Assembly (NCBI RefSeq): GCF_011170125.1
Contig: NZ_BLLN01000002.1
Location: forward strand, 398,501-462,500
Reading direction: 5' to 3'
Source of the DNA: Streptomyces diastaticus subsp. diastaticus
Lineage (GTDB): Bacteria > Actinomycetota > Actinomycetes > Streptomycetales > Streptomycetaceae
DNA: 64,000 bases
Shown in pieces: positions 1-9,166 of this stretch. Every line of letters begins with the position of its first letter. Within the stretch, counting starts at the first letter, position 1. The notes beneath the pieces were generated by a model. It saw only the letters and a program-made list of their open reading frames with translations, did no database searches and was not told where the DNA came from. The position numbers and the translations under genes were made by a program.

Positions 1-96
1 GTCCTCCTCGCCCACCTGCGCACGCCGTCCGCGCCCGCCCTGCTCGCTCCGGAGGCGACCGTGCGGGACCTGGCCGGGTCGGGGGTGCGGGCGTGA
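1..96 (+). CDS. C-terminal end of an upstream protein, probably ABC transporter ATP-binding protein (partial)
   Basis: An open frame enters from the left edge and stops at TGA 94-96 after 31 residues, ending in GSGVRA. Its stop overlaps the GTG start of the downstream permease (GTGA overlap), the usual sign of translational coupling. ABC exporter ATPase genes in Streptomyces very often sit directly before such a permease, so an ATPase is inferred from context only. The visible fragment carries no diagnostic motif. Confidence 0.6.
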   Translation, partial: VLLAHLRTPSAPALLAPEATVRDLAGSGVRA

Positions 97-1127
97 CGAC
101 GACCCTGGCCCCCGACCGGCGGCCCGAGGAGCCCGCCCCGGTCCCTGGCAGCGCCCTCCGTACCGCTCTCCCGCGTGCCGCGCTGCGGCTGCACCGCAGG
201 GCGCTGGTGGTGGGCGCGTCCCTGACCGGGCTCTTCGCCCTGGTCTTGCTCGGCGCGCTGCTGTGGCGCTCCCTGTACGGTCCGGCGGATGTCGCCGCCT
301 GCCGCTCCGGCGAAGGATGCCCGGGCCTGAACTCGTACGGGACGGCGCACTCCGTCTTCTGGTCCCTGCTCAACCAGAGCCAGAACGTGCTGCTCCTCGT
401 CCCCCTCGTCGTCGCCGCCTACGCGGCCGGCCCGCTCACCGCCCGCGAACGCGAACTCGGCACCCACCACCTCCTGTGGACCCAGTCCGCCGCCTCGCCG
501 GTCCGCTGGCTCCGCTCCACCCTCGCGCTGGCCTCCGTGGCCGTCGCGGTGGCGGGGGTCCTCCTGGTCATGGTCTACCGGACGGCGCTCGCCCCCGTGG
601 AAGGGGCGTGGGGCGTCGGCGGCTGGGTCCCCGGCGGGTACGCCGCCTCGGGGCCCGTACTCGTGGCGTACTGCCTGCTCGGGCTGGCCTTCGGGGTGTG
701 TGCGGGGACGCTCATCGGGCGTACCCTGCCCGCGGTCTTCGCCGGGGTGGCCGGGACCGGGCTGTCCCTGGTGGTGGGCGTGGCGGTCCGGCCCTGGCTG
801 TGGCCGGTCTCCACCGTGGCCGTCCCCTTCACCCGGGACCGGAGCGCTTGGCCCGCTTCCGGAACCGACTGGCCCGAGGACGCCGACATACGGGGCCAGT
901 GGCTCGTGACGGGGGACGGGGCCCGGATCGACCTCGAATCCTGCTACGCCACACCGGGCGGGATCGCGGGGTGCGGGTCGCGGGCCGGAGCGGAGAGCTG
1001 GCTCGTGGAGTTCCACCCGTTCTCCCACCGCCTGCCCGTCATGCTCGTCGAGACCGGGCTCGTCCTCCTGCTGGCCGTCCTCGCCGTGGGCGCCGCCTTC
1101 CTCGTCCTGCGGCGGCGCACGCCCTGA
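93..1127 (+). CDS. ABC transporter permease, integral membrane (344 aa)
   Basis: Predicted integral membrane permease of an ABC-2-like exporter. The first hydrophobic segment is at about residues 36-62 and is followed by an extracytoplasmic loop with a paired-Cys stretch (CRSGEGCPG). More membrane segments lie near 95-115, 140-165, 190-210 and 212-235, with a final helix at about 318-340 ending in RRRRTP. A large polar extracytoplasmic loop, also with cysteines (residues about 245-310), precedes the last helix. The GTG start overlaps the preceding stop, so it is co-translated with the presumed ATPase. Substrate unknown. Similar Streptomyces permeases are annotated simply as transporter proteins. 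Confidence 0.75.
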   Translation: MTTTLAPDRRPEEPAPVPGSALRTALPRAALRLHRRALVVGASLTGLFALVLLGALLWRSLYGPADVAACRSGEGCPGLNSYGTAHSVFWSLLNQSQNVLLLVPLVVAAYAAGPLTARERELGTHHLLWTQSAASPVRWLRSTLALASVAVAVAGVLLVMVYRTALAPVEGAWGVGGWVPGGYAASGPVLVAYCLLGLAFGVCAGTLIGRTLPAVFAGVAGTGLSLVVGVAVRPWLWPVSTVAVPFTRDRSAWPASGTDWPEDADIRGQWLVTGDGARIDLESCYATPGGIAGCGSRAGAESWLVEFHPFSHRLPVMLVETGLVLLLAVLAVGAAFLVLRRRTP

Positions 1128-1518
1128 CCTCGGTGGCGGGCCGGGTTCGCGGGCCCCGGGCCCCGGCGGCGACGCCAGGACCAGCGTCCGCCTCGGCGGG
1201 GCGGGACCATCGTCCCGACCCGCCGCCTCGCGCTCCGCTGGCTGCGGGGGCAGGCCCGGCGGCTGGCCGGTGCGCTCGACCCACGCCTTCTCCAAGCCGG
1301 GCACCGCACATGCCCCGCCGCCCCCCGGCCCGCCCCACCCAAAAGGGTGCCCCCGCACACCCCGCGCGCCACATCCCCGTAACCCCTGATTCAGCAACCC
1401 TTGGCACGCTCGCGCCATGCAGCCCGCAGCGCCCGAGCCCGAGCGGAAGCCACCCCTGAGGCTGGCTTCGGCCCTTTCCGACGCGCCCCCGCCCCCCGGG
1501 ACCGGGAAGAATGGGGCC
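1128..1518 (+). other. Intergenic region before ppk, no gene seen
   Basis: About 390 GC-rich bases between the permease and ppk. Open frames here have arginine/proline-rich shadow composition and no family resemblance. I see no GTTCACC-type PHO box, tRNA or clear terminator. An in-frame ATG at 1417 would extend ppk by 34 proline-rich residues but has no ribosome-binding site. Confidence 0.5.
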
Positions 1519-3759
1519 ATGCTGCGTACTCCAGGAGAGATCCCTGACCCGCTGGAGCAGGGCTCCCAGGCGCCCCGGCCCCCGCTCGCCCCGCTCGCCC
1601 CGCTCGCCTCCTCGCACCAGCCGCAGGTTGTCCCCACCCTGGAGCCCGACCTCGACTCCGACCCGGACGACTACGCGGGCGACGACGAGGCGGAGTTGCC
1701 CGAGGGCCGTTTCCTGGACCGGGAACGCAGCTGGCTCGCCTTCAACGAGCGGGTGCTGGAGCTGGCCGAGGACCCGTACACCCCGCTGCTGGAGCGCGCC
1801 AACTTCCTGGCGATCTTCGCCTCGAACCTGGACGAGTTCTTCATGGTCCGGGTCGCGGGGCTGAAGCGGCGCATCGCGACCGGAGTGGCGACCAGGTCGG
1901 CCTCCGGGCTCCAGCCGCGCGAGGTGCTGGAAATGATCTGGGCCCGGTCCCGCGAGCTGATGGCCCGGCACGCCGCCTGCCACCAGCAGGACATCGCCCC
2001 GGCTCTGGCCGACGAGGGCATCCACCTGGTGCGCTGGGCGGAGCTGACCGAGGAGGAGCAGGCCCGCCTGTTCACGCTGTTCCGGCAGCAGATCTTCCCC
2101 GTGCTGACCCCGCTCGCGGTCGACCCGGCACACCCCTTCCCCTACATCTCGGGGCTCTCCCTCAACCTCGCCGTGGTGGTCCGGAACCCGGTCAGCGGCC
2201 ACCGGCACTTCGCCCGCGTGAAGGTGCCGCCCCTGCTGTCGCGCTTCCTGGAGGCGTCACCGGAGCGGTACGTGCCCATCGAGGACGTGATCGCCGCCCA
2301 CCTGGAGGAGCTGTTCCCGGGCATGGAGGTGCTGGCGCACCACATGTTCCGGCTCACCAGGAACGAGGACCTGGAGGTGGAGGAGGACGACGCCGAGAAC
2401 CTCCTCCAGGCCCTGGAGAAGGAGCTGATGCGCCGCCGCTTCGGCCCGCCGGTGCGCCTGGAGGTCGAGGAGTCCATCGACCCGTACGTACTGGACCTGC
2501 TGGTGCGGGAGTTGAAGATCAGCGATGCCGAGGTGTACCCGCTGCCCGGCCCGCTCGACCTCACGGGACTGTTCGGCATCGCGGGCCTCGACCGGCCCGA
2601 GCTGAAGTACCGGAAGTTCGTGGCGCGCACCCACCGCGACCTCGCCGAGGTCGAGTCGGCGTCCGCTCCGGACATCTTCGCGGCGGTCCGCGAACGGGAC
2701 GTGCTGCTGCACCACCCGTACGACTCGTTCTCCACCTCCGTGCAGGCCTTCCTGGAGCAGGCCGCGGCCGATCCGGACGTGCTGGCCATCAAGCAGACGC
2801 TGTACCGCACCTCGGGCGACTCGCCGATAGTCGACGCGCTCATCGACGCCGCCGAGTCCGGCAAGCAGGTCCTGGTCCTGGTCGAGATCAAGGCCCGCTT
2901 CGACGAGCAGGCGAACATCAAGTGGGCGCGGAAGCTGGAGGAGTCGGGCTGCCACGTGGTCTACGGCCTGGTCGGTCTGAAGACCCACTGCAAGCTGTCG
3001 CTGGTGGTCCGCCAGGAGGGCGAACTGCTGCGCCGCTACTCGCACGTCGGCACCGGCAACTACCACCCCAAGACCGCCCGCCTCTACGAGGACCTGGGCC
3101 TGCTCACCGTCGACCCGCAGGTCGGCGCGGACCTCTCCGACCTCTTCAACCGGCTCTCCGGCTACTCCCGCCGCGAGAGCTACCGCCGCCTGCTGGTCGC
3201 CCCGCACTCGCTGCGGGCCGGCCTGGTCGCCCGTGTCCACCAGGAGATCGAGCACCACCGGGCGGGCCGCGAGGCGTACGTCCGCGTCAAGGTCAACTCG
3301 ATGGTGGACGAGGCGGTCATCGACGCGCTGTACCGGGCGAGCATGGCCGGGGTGCCGGTGGACGTGTGGGTGCGCGGGATCTGCGCGCTCAGGCCCGGTG
3401 TGCCCGGACTCTCGGAGAACATCCGGGTGCGGTCCGTCCTCGGCCGCTTCCTGGAACACTCCCGCGTCTTCGTCTTCGGCAACGGCGACGATCCCGAGGT
3501 GTGGTTCGGCAGCGCCGACATGATGCACCGCAACCTCGACCGGCGTATCGAGGCGCTGGTCCGCGTCACCGACCCGGCCCACCGCGCCACCCTCGACCGG
3601 CTGCTGGAGACCGGCATGGCCGACACCACCAGCTCCTGGCACCTCGACGCCGACGGCGAGTGGACCCGCCACAGCCACGACGCCGACGGCAAGGCGCTCC
3701 GCCACGTACAGGAAATGCTGATCGACGCGCGGAGGCGCCGACGTGCCCCGACTTCCTGA
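1519..3759 (+). CDS. ppk: Polyphosphate kinase 1
   Basis: Reversibly polymerises the gamma-phosphate of ATP into inorganic polyphosphate, the cell's phosphate and energy store. The frame shows the PPK1 architecture: an N-terminal domain ([20 protein letters not shown], then [11 protein letters not shown]), a head domain, and two C-terminal phospholipase-D-like catalytic domains. The phosphorylated-His region reads [14 protein letters not shown] near residue 509, and a second conserved block reads [17 protein letters not shown]. About 746 aa from ATG 1519, a normal PPK1 size. I prefer 1519 because a GGGAAGA stretch precedes it; ATG 1417 gives 780 aa with a low-complexity N-terminus. The stop overlaps the CHAD gene, forming a polyphosphate pair near pst and pit. 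Confidence 0.95.
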   Translation: MLRTPGEIPDPLEQGSQAPRPPLAPLAPLASSHQPQVVPTLEPDLDSDPDDYAGDDEAELPEGRFLDRERSWLAFNERVLELAEDPYTPLLERANFLAIFASNLDEFFMVRVAGLKRRIATGVATRSASGLQPREVLEMIWARSRELMARHAACHQQDIAPALADEGIHLVRWAELTEEEQARLFTLFRQQIFPVLTPLAVDPAHPFPYISGLSLNLAVVVRNPVSGHRHFARVKVPPLLSRFLEASPERYVPIEDVIAAHLEELFPGMEVLAHHMFRLTRNEDLEVEEDDAENLLQALEKELMRRRFGPPVRLEVEESIDPYVLDLLVRELKISDAEVYPLPGPLDLTGLFGIAGLDRPELKYRKFVARTHRDLAEVESASAPDIFAAVRERDVLLHHPYDSFSTSVQAFLEQAAADPDVLAIKQTLYRTSGDSPIVDALIDAAESGKQVLVLVEIKARFDEQANIKWARKLEESGCHVVYGLVGLKTHCKLSLVVRQEGELLRRYSHVGTGNYHPKTARLYEDLGLLTVDPQVGADLSDLFNRLSGYSRRESYRRLLVAPHSLRAGLVARVHQEIEHHRAGREAYVRVKVNSMVDEAVIDALYRASMAGVPVDVWVRGICALRPGVPGLSENIRVRSVLGRFLEHSRVFVFGNGDDPEVWFGSADMMHRNLDRRIEALVRVTDPAHRATLDRLLETGMADTTSSWHLDADGEWTRHSHDADGKALRHVQEMLIDARRRRRAPTS

Positions 3760-4756
3760 GCCGGACCACCTGCCCGAGACGGCCCCGGGCCCGGACCCGG
3801 CGGCGGCCCCCGTCGCCGCCGCCCTGCGCGCCGAGGCCGCGGCCTTCCTGCGGGCGCTGCGCCACCACACCGAGGCCGCCCAGGACCCGCAGGAGGCCCG
3901 GGAGGCGGCCCGCGCTCTGGGCCGCTCGGCGCGCCGCCTCGGCGCCATCCTGCACACCTTCCGCCCGCTGCTGGACCGGGAGTGGGCAGACCGGCTGCGG
4001 CCCGAGCTGACCTGGCTCGGCGGCGTCCTCGCCGACGAACACCTGGTCGCGGCCCGACTGACCCGGCTGCTCGCCTCGCTCCACCGCCTCTCCGGGCCGG
4101 CCGCGCCCCGCCGGGGCGGCCCGGGCATAGGGACGGCCAAGGCCGGGGCGCTGCTGGAGCGCCGCCTGACCCTGGCCCGGACCCGCGCCCACTCGGCGTG
4201 CCTGACGGCCTTCGCCTCGGCCCGGCTGCACGCCCTGGTCGACGAGGTCGCGCTGCTCGGCGGCGAGGTGCCGCTCGCCCCGGACGACCGGCTCCGCTCC
4301 GGCGCGCGCGCCGACGCCCTCGCCGAGGCCGCCGCCCGCCGCCTCGCCGACGCCGTGGCCGCCCTGCCGCTGCACCGCGCCGGCCACCCGTACAACGCCG
4401 ACGCGCTGGCGCTCGCGGTACCGGCCCCGGACGGCCAGGACACCCCCTGGCACCAGGTCCGCCTGCTGCTGCGCCTGCACCGCTACGCCCAGGAGGTCGT
4501 CGCCCCCGGCACCGGGCCCGGCCCCCGCGTCGCCGCCGCCCGCCGCGCCCTCGACCAGCACCGCGACGCCTCCGAGGCCGCCCACGAGGCCGCCTCCGCC
4601 GCCGCCACCCCCCGTATCGCCCCGACCACCGCCTACGCCCTCGGCGTCCTCCACGCCGACCAGCGCCACGAGGTCGAGGCCGCCCGCTACGCCTTCCAGC
4701 GCGCGTGGGCGGAGGAGGCGGTGGGGGTGGGGGGCGAGGAGCCCGGGCGGCGGTGA
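3743..4756 (+). CDS. CHAD domain-containing protein
   Basis: All-helical CHAD (conserved histidine alpha-helical domain) protein of 337 aa. CHAD domains bind inorganic polyphosphate through basic and histidine-rich helices and often accompany ppk. Visible are helices rich in Arg and Ala, with conserved patches such as [12 protein letters not shown] (about residue 33), [23 protein letters not shown], and [16 protein letters not shown] late in the protein. The GTG start at 3743 lies inside the last codons of ppk (17-nt overlap), so the two are translationally coupled. The C-terminus ends in a Gly/Glu-rich tail. Probable role: polyphosphate granule binding or regulation of PPK, inferred from family and context. 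Confidence 0.85.
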   Translation: MPRLPEPDHLPETAPGPDPAAAPVAAALRAEAAAFLRALRHHTEAAQDPQEAREAARALGRSARRLGAILHTFRPLLDREWADRLRPELTWLGGVLADEHLVAARLTRLLASLHRLSGPAAPRRGGPGIGTAKAGALLERRLTLARTRAHSACLTAFASARLHALVDEVALLGGEVPLAPDDRLRSGARADALAEAAARRLADAVAALPLHRAGHPYNADALALAVPAPDGQDTPWHQVRLLLRLHRYAQEVVAPGTGPGPRVAAARRALDQHRDASEAAHEAASAAATPRIAPTTAYALGVLHADQRHEVEAARYAFQRAWAEEAVGVGGEEPGRR

Positions 4757-4969
4757 ACGCGGGGGCCGGGCCCGGCGCCGGGGTCCTGCCCTCTCTGTGC
4801 CCCGTCCCCGCCTGTGCGGCTCCGGGCCCATGGCGGAACGGAGACGGCCGGCCGACGGCACCGGCGCCGGAAGCCGGCGTCCCGCTCGACGAGTCCGCGC
4901 GGCGAGCGGAACCGGCCGTCCGCCGGCGCTTCCCTTGAGCGGCGCCCCGCCTCCTGCGACCCTGGAACC

Positions 4970-5425
4970 ATGACAGAGCGGAAACCGGCGGACGTCTCGC
5001 ACGAGGACTGGGTGGAGCACCAGATCCGGCAGGCCGAGCGGCGGGGTGAGTTCGCGGAGCTGCCCGGTCGGGGGAAGCCGCTGCCGGGCAACGAGACCGA
5101 GTACGACGCGCTGTGGTGGGTCAAGGCGAAGATGCGGCGGGAGGGGCTGGGGCAGGAGCGGGCCGACGCCTCGGCCTCGCTGGTGGCCGTCTGCCGCCGG
5201 GACGCCGAGGAGCTGCCCGCGGTGCTGGCGCGGGTCGAGGACGAGGCGGAGGTGCGTCGCCGGGTCGCCGAGCTGAACAGGCGGATCACCGACCTGCACC
5301 TGATGCCGCCGCCCGGGCCGCCGCTGGGCATCCCCCGCTTCAAGGTCGGCGAGGTGGTGCGGGAGTGGCGCCTGGCACGGGAGGCGGCGGCACGCGGGCG
5401 GCCGCGCGCCGCCGGCCGGGACTGA
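4970..5425 (+). CDS. DUF1992 (DnaJ-homologue subfamily C member 28-like) protein
   Basis: A 151-aa protein beginning MTERKPADVSHEDWVEHQIRQ. It carries the DUF1992 signature: a W-x-E-x-x-I-x-x-A-x-x-x-G-x-F-x-x-L-P-G-x-G-K-P-L block (GEFAELPGRGKPL at about residues 25-37), then a helical region with RRDAEELPAVLARVEDEAEVR, and NRRITDLHLMPPPG near residue 115. In eukaryotes the domain occurs in DnaJC28; bacterial versions are stand-alone and of unknown function. ATG 4970 was chosen because the family motif starts a few residues later and upstream sequence is non-coding in character. It is convergent with the following PfpI-like gene. Confidence 0.85.
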   Translation: MTERKPADVSHEDWVEHQIRQAERRGEFAELPGRGKPLPGNETEYDALWWVKAKMRREGLGQERADASASLVAVCRRDAEELPAVLARVEDEAEVRRRVAELNRRITDLHLMPPPGPPLGIPRFKVGEVVREWRLAREAAARGRPRAAGRD

Positions 5426-5464
5426 CCCGGCGGCCCGTCCCGGCGGGTGCCCCCGCGCCGGGGC

Positions 5465-6163
5465 TCAACCCAGGGCCCGTACCACCGCCTCCGCCACGGG
5501 GGCGGCGCTCGCCGGGTTCTGCCCGGTGATGAGCAGCCCGTCCTCGACCACGTACGGCGCGAAGGGCTCCTCGGCGACGCTGTACGCCGCGCCCAGCCCG
5601 CGCAGCCGCTCCTCCAGGCTGAAGGGGACCGCCTCGGCGCGCTGCGCGAGCTCCTCCTCGGGCCAGGAGAAGCCGGTGACCCGCCGTCCGCGCACCAGCG
5701 GCTCCCCGTCGGCGAGCACCACGTCCAGCAGGCCGCTCGGCCCGTGGCAGACGGCCGAGACGACCCGGCCGCCGTCGTGGAACGCGGCGACCAGCTCCCC
5801 GAGCGCCTTGCTCCGAGGGAAGTCGAACATCGTCCCGTGGCCGCCGGTCAGGTAGACGGCGTCGTACTCCTCGGGCCGTACGTCGGCCACGGCGACGGTG
5901 TCCTCCAGCAGGTTCATGAACTCCCGGTCGGCGTAGCGCCGTCCGGTCCCCTGGTCGGCGAGGACGTCGTGGGAGAGGCTCTCCGGGTCGATCGGGACGC
6001 GCCCGCCGTCCACGCTGGCGATGGTGAGGCCGTACCCGGCCGCCTCGGCCACGTCGTAGAAGTGGGTCAGCTCGCCGAGCCACAGGCCGGTGCGGTAGCC
6101 GGCGCTCTCGTACTCCCCGGCGCTGGTGACGATGATCAGGATGCGAGGGGTCGGGGTGGCCAT
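5465..6163 (-). CDS. DJ-1/PfpI-family type 1 glutamine amidotransferase-like protein
   Basis: A 232-aa Rossmann-like protein of the DJ-1/PfpI superfamily, close to the Hsp31/YDR533C type. Visible features are the N-terminal strand RILIIVTSAGEY, the glycine-rich YLTGGHGTMFDF stretch, and the nucleophile elbow AVCHGPSGLLDV, whose Cys is the expected catalytic residue. The C-terminal part reads DGLLITGQNPASA, typical of the family. Members act as glyoxalase III/deglycase-like detoxifying enzymes or stress proteins; the substrate here is not determinable. The start at 6163 follows an excellent GAAGGAGG site. A monocistronic gene facing the DUF1992 gene tail to tail. Confidence 0.88.
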   Translation of the reverse strand: MATPTPRILIIVTSAGEYESAGYRTGLWLGELTHFYDVAEAAGYGLTIASVDGGRVPIDPESLSHDVLADQGTGRRYADREFMNLLEDTVAVADVRPEEYDAVYLTGGHGTMFDFPRSKALGELVAAFHDGGRVVSAVCHGPSGLLDVVLADGEPLVRGRRVTGFSWPEEELAQRAEAVPFSLEERLRGLGAAYSVAEEPFAPYVVEDGLLITGQNPASAAPVAEAVVRALG

Positions 6164-6429
6164 GGGGCCTCCTTCTCGACGACGTTCGCCCACGTCAGGG
6201 CCTTGGGGGAGCGCGTGCCCGGCAGACCGGGGCTCATCCGGGCGGCCCCGCGCCCCTAGGCGCGCGACACCCCGGACAGGGACGGGCGCCCCCTGCCGAC
6301 CGTACGCCTCCACCCTGGCCGGGGCGCGCGGAGCCGGGCGCCGGAGCGCGGCCGAGGAGGGACGCCGACGCGGGTGCCGGCGAGGTGTGGGACCCCTCCC
6401 GCCCGGCCTGATCCGGCGGTCCGGACACC

Positions 6430-6798
6430 TCAGCCCCGGTCGGTGATCTCCGGCGCGTACACCGTGCCGAGCGGTTCGGGACCGACGTACCGCTGGCAGT
6501 TGCAGGGGCGCTCCTCGAACCTCACCGGCTTGCGGTCGGCGTCCCACTCGACCGGGGCCTCGACCCGCTCGTGGCAGGTGCCCTGCTTGTCGTGTTTGGC
6601 GAGGTGGTGCGTGCAGCCGCAGACGGGCTCCGGCGGGCGGCTCGCCGCGTCGAGGGCGCGCTGCCGCTCGGTCTCGGCGCGTTGCAGTTCCAGTCTGCGG
6701 GTGTGCCGGGCCTTGAGGGCACTCCGTACGCTCTCGCCGATCCAGCTTCCGCCGCCCAGCAGCATGAACGCCAGGCCCCACCACATCCAGCCGCTCAT
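6430..6798 (-). CDS. Small membrane-anchored Cys/His-containing protein
   Basis: A 122-aa protein with one N-terminal hydrophobic segment (MSGWMWWGLAFMLLGGGSW), then a charged stretch with coiled-coil character (RRLELQRAETERQRALD). The C-terminal part holds a Cys/His cluster: VCGCTHHLAKHDKQGTCHE followed by PCNCQRYVG. The spacing suggests metal binding. I know similar uncharacterised Streptomyces proteins but no function. The start is ATG at 6798, since the hydrophobic segment begins immediately. It is transcribed alone, with gaps of about 270 bases on both sides. Confidence 0.65.
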   Translation of the reverse strand: MSGWMWWGLAFMLLGGGSWIGESVRSALKARHTRRLELQRAETERQRALDAASRPPEPVCGCTHHLAKHDKQGTCHERVEAPVEWDADRKPVRFEERPCNCQRYVGPEPLGTVYAPEITDRG

Positions 6799-7057
6799 GG
6801 AACGACTCCCCCCTGTGTCATCCTTCCGCATGGTACGCGCACGCCCCGGCCGCCCACGAGGCGTACGCGCCGACCTTCCGGGCGCACCTCGGCGACCGGC
6901 CCAGGCATGGAAGTCCCGGATGGCCGAGGGGAGTTCGCCGGTCCTCGCCGATCGGGAGCAGGGCGCGGGCGGGGCGCCCGGCTCCACCCCGCCCGCGTTG
7001 TCCACCACTTGTGGACGGGGGCCACGGGGCACGCGGTCAGGCGCCACCGGATCCGGC

Positions 7058-7138
7058 GAGACGGTCACCGGCCGCGAGACGGTCGGTGGGTCCGCCGAGA
7101 CGGTCGGTGGGTCCGCCGAGACGGTCGGTGGGTCCGGC
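7058..7138 (+). repeat. 21-bp tandem repeat, three copies plus a degenerate partial copy
   Basis: The unit GAGACGGTCGGTGGGTCCGCC occurs at 7076-7096 and 7097-7117, and with one change at 7118-7138. A shorter diverged copy (GAGACGGTCACC...) lies at 7058-7075. Being 21 bp, it keeps the reading frame and lengthens the C-terminus of the SnoaL-like protein. Confidence 0.95.
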
Positions 7139-7571
7139 GAAAGGCGAGGAAGAGGTTCCGACGGGCGAGCAGCCACCGCCCGTCGGCCCGCCGGAAGGTG
7201 TCCTCGTAGTGCCCGACCTGGACAGGCGGCCGCGCGGGGACCGGGTCCGCGGTGTGGCCGTCGACGCGGTAGGTCTGGAAGTAGCTGGTGGCCCTGGCGA
7301 GGGCCGGGGAGGCGACCGTCACGAGGATGTTGCTCGCCACCCGCCGCGAGAGCCGGTCGGCGGGACGCCCGTCGAAGTACGCCCGCAGCGCCGCCCTGCC
7401 CTCGATCCGGCGCTCCCCGGCCGCCCACTCCCACACCCCGTCCTCGGTGAACAGCTCGGCGGCCTCCCCCGGTTCCCCGAGGTCGAGCCGCCGCCCGAAC
7501 TCCACGATCAGCCGTTCACAGGCCCGCTCGGCGAGCATCCGCCCGACGCCGTCCGTCAGTTCCGTCTCCAT
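7065..7571 (-). CDS. SnoaL-like / NTF2-like nuclear transport factor 2 family protein with repeat tail
   Basis: A 168-aa protein whose first 140 residues fit the NTF2/SnoaL cone fold used by small cyclases, isomerases and dehydratases: [26 protein letters not shown], then ALRAYFDGRPAD, and YEDTFRRADGRWLLARRNL at the end of the domain. The polar pocket residues suggest the SnoaL_4 bile-acid dehydratase-like subgroup, but the substrate is unknown. The C-terminus is odd: RTHRPSR is repeated three times because a 21-bp DNA unit is tandemly repeated. A normal family member would end shortly after the WLLARR motif, so the tail looks like a recent repeat expansion. Confidence 0.75.
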   Translation of the reverse strand: METELTDGVGRMLAERACERLIVEFGRRLDLGEPGEAAELFTEDGVWEWAAGERRIEGRAALRAYFDGRPADRLSRRVASNILVTVASPALARATSYFQTYRVDGHTADPVPARPPVQVGHYEDTFRRADGRWLLARRNLFLAFRRTHRPSRRTHRPSRRTHRPSRGR

Positions 7572-7765
7572 GAGCCCTTCCTACCGGCCGGGGACGGTCC
7601 GGGCGACGGATTATTCGGCGGACTGACGGGCCAGGGACGGGAGTTGGGCGCCACGCACTGCGGCCCCGGGCTCCTCGGCGCATGGCGGGAGTCAGCACGC
7701 CCCCTCCGGCCCGGCGGCCACCGGGGCCGCCACGGTGTCGGCCTGAGCGGGGGCGGCTCGGAAAG

Positions 7766-8731
7766 TCAGAGCGTGGCCGGGTCGGTGTTGGCGCCGCACA
7801 GGACGACGCAGACGGTTTCGTCGGGGGCGGGGACGTAGCCGTTGCCGGGGGCCGGGTCGGTGAGGGCGGCGAGGGCGGTGGCGGCGCCGTGTTCGACGGC
7901 GAAGCGGTGTTCCTCCCAGAGGGTGCGGCGGGCCTCCTCCACGGCCTCGTCGGAGACCAGGACCGAGCGTGCGCCCTCGTGCCGGGCCGCGGCGAAGGCC
8001 AGTACGCCCGCGCGGCGGGCGCCCAGCGAGTCGGCGGCGACGGAGTCCACGGCCACGTCGACCGGCTCCCCGGCGGCCAGCGCGGCGTGCAGGGCCCGGG
8101 TGCCCGTCGGCTCGACGGCGACGGTCTTCAGGCCGTGGTGACGGGCGGCGGTGGCGACACCGGCGAACAGCCCGCCGCCACCCACGGCGACCACGAGCGT
8201 GTCCAGGGCGGGAAGCCGGCGCCGGATCTCGTCGACGAGAGTGCCCGCCCCGGCCGCGATGAGCGGGTGGTCGTAGGCGTGGCTGGGGAGCGCGCCGGAC
8301 TCGGCCGCGTACGTCTCGCAGGCGGCCAGCGCCTCGGCGTACTCGCTGCCGGTCAGCCGCACCTCGGCGCCGTACTTCCGCAGCCGGTCGACCTTGACGG
8401 CGGGGGCGGTGGCCGGGAGGAAGACGGTCGCCCGGACGCCGTGGGCGCGGGCCGCCCAGGCGCAGGCGAGCCCGGCGTTGCCCCCGGAGGCGATGGTGAC
8501 CCCGGCCTCCGACAGGGTCCCGGCCTCGCGGTGGGCGGCGACGAAGTTGGCGGCGCCCCGGGCCTTGAAGCTCCCGGTGTGCTGGGCGAATTCGAGCGCG
8601 GCGTGGACCCGGCCGGGCCGCCCCGGGCCGGAGGAGCCGAGGTCGAGCGGGGCGACGGCGACGGGCCGCACCTGGCCCGCGATCCGCTCGGCGGCGGCCT
8701 TGACGTCGTCGTGGCTGAGGGCGTGGGACAC
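7766..8731 (-). CDS. PLP-dependent threonine/serine dehydratase-like enzyme
   Basis: A fold type II PLP enzyme of 321 aa, expected to deaminate L-threonine or L-serine (or a related beta-elimination/racemase substrate). The PLP-lysine motif reads GSFKARGA (about residues 52-59), the substrate/PLP loop reads SGGNAG where many dehydratases have S-S-G-N-H-G, and the phosphate-binding glycine loop reads VGGGGLFAG near residue 180. It lacks an ACT regulatory domain, as in short catabolic dehydratases. The start is GTG 8731 with a CCGGAG site about 9 nt upstream. The Ser/Asn/His changes in the SGGNAG loop leave exact substrate open. Confidence 0.85.
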   Translation of the reverse strand: MSHALSHDDVKAAAERIAGQVRPVAVAPLDLGSSGPGRPGRVHAALEFAQHTGSFKARGAANFVAAHREAGTLSEAGVTIASGGNAGLACAWAARAHGVRATVFLPATAPAVKVDRLRKYGAEVRLTGSEYAEALAACETYAAESGALPSHAYDHPLIAAGAGTLVDEIRRRLPALDTLVVAVGGGGLFAGVATAARHHGLKTVAVEPTGTRALHAALAAGEPVDVAVDSVAADSLGARRAGVLAFAAARHEGARSVLVSDEAVEEARRTLWEEHRFAVEHGAATALAALTDPAPGNGYVPAPDETVCVVLCGANTDPATL

Positions 8732-9166
8732 GGCGCGGCTCCGGGGTGCGGTACGGGCGGGGCGGACGCGCGGGGCGTCGTACGCCATGGTGCCCCACCC
8801 CGTTCCCGGCGCTCGTCCCTCAGCCGTCATCGGGGCCGACGCGGGGCCTGGTACCGAGGTGGGCTCCGGGCTCGCGGAGCGGGGCGGAGCCGGGGCCGGG
8901 GCCGGGGCCGGGGCCGCTGGACGGTTCCGGGGCCTCGGAGCGCCACACGCCGGGCCCGCTCCCCGCGCCGGTCCTCTCCGGCCTCGCGCACCCGCCGCCT
9001 TCGGCCGGCCGGCCCGCACCGGGACGCGCGGACGTCGGGGCGGGTCTCCCGCCGCCTCGGTGCCCGCCCCGCCCGCGCCCGCCGCCGGCGCCGGGACAGG
9101 GACCGGTCTGCGCCAAGCCGCTCCCGCCGCCTCCCGGGGAAGCCCAAGAGCACGTAAAGTCGCGGG
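8732..9166 (+). other. Divergent intergenic region with GGGGCC repeats
   Basis: 435 bases between the dehydratase and the TmrB-like gene, read in opposite directions. No gene is recognisable. It holds four perfect GGGGCC hexamers (8892-8915), which could form a G-quadruplex on the + strand, and otherwise unusually GC-rich sequence. Confidence 0.6.

Noticed and set aside
263..1459. Long open frames in alternative frames over the ABC permease
   Set aside because: Arg/Pro/Gly-rich shadows of a high-GC gene; the permease frame has membrane helices and proper codon bias.
2257..4443. 728-codon open frame on the minus strand across ppk and CHAD
   Set aside because: Antisense of two clearly real genes; no family resemblance and shadow composition.
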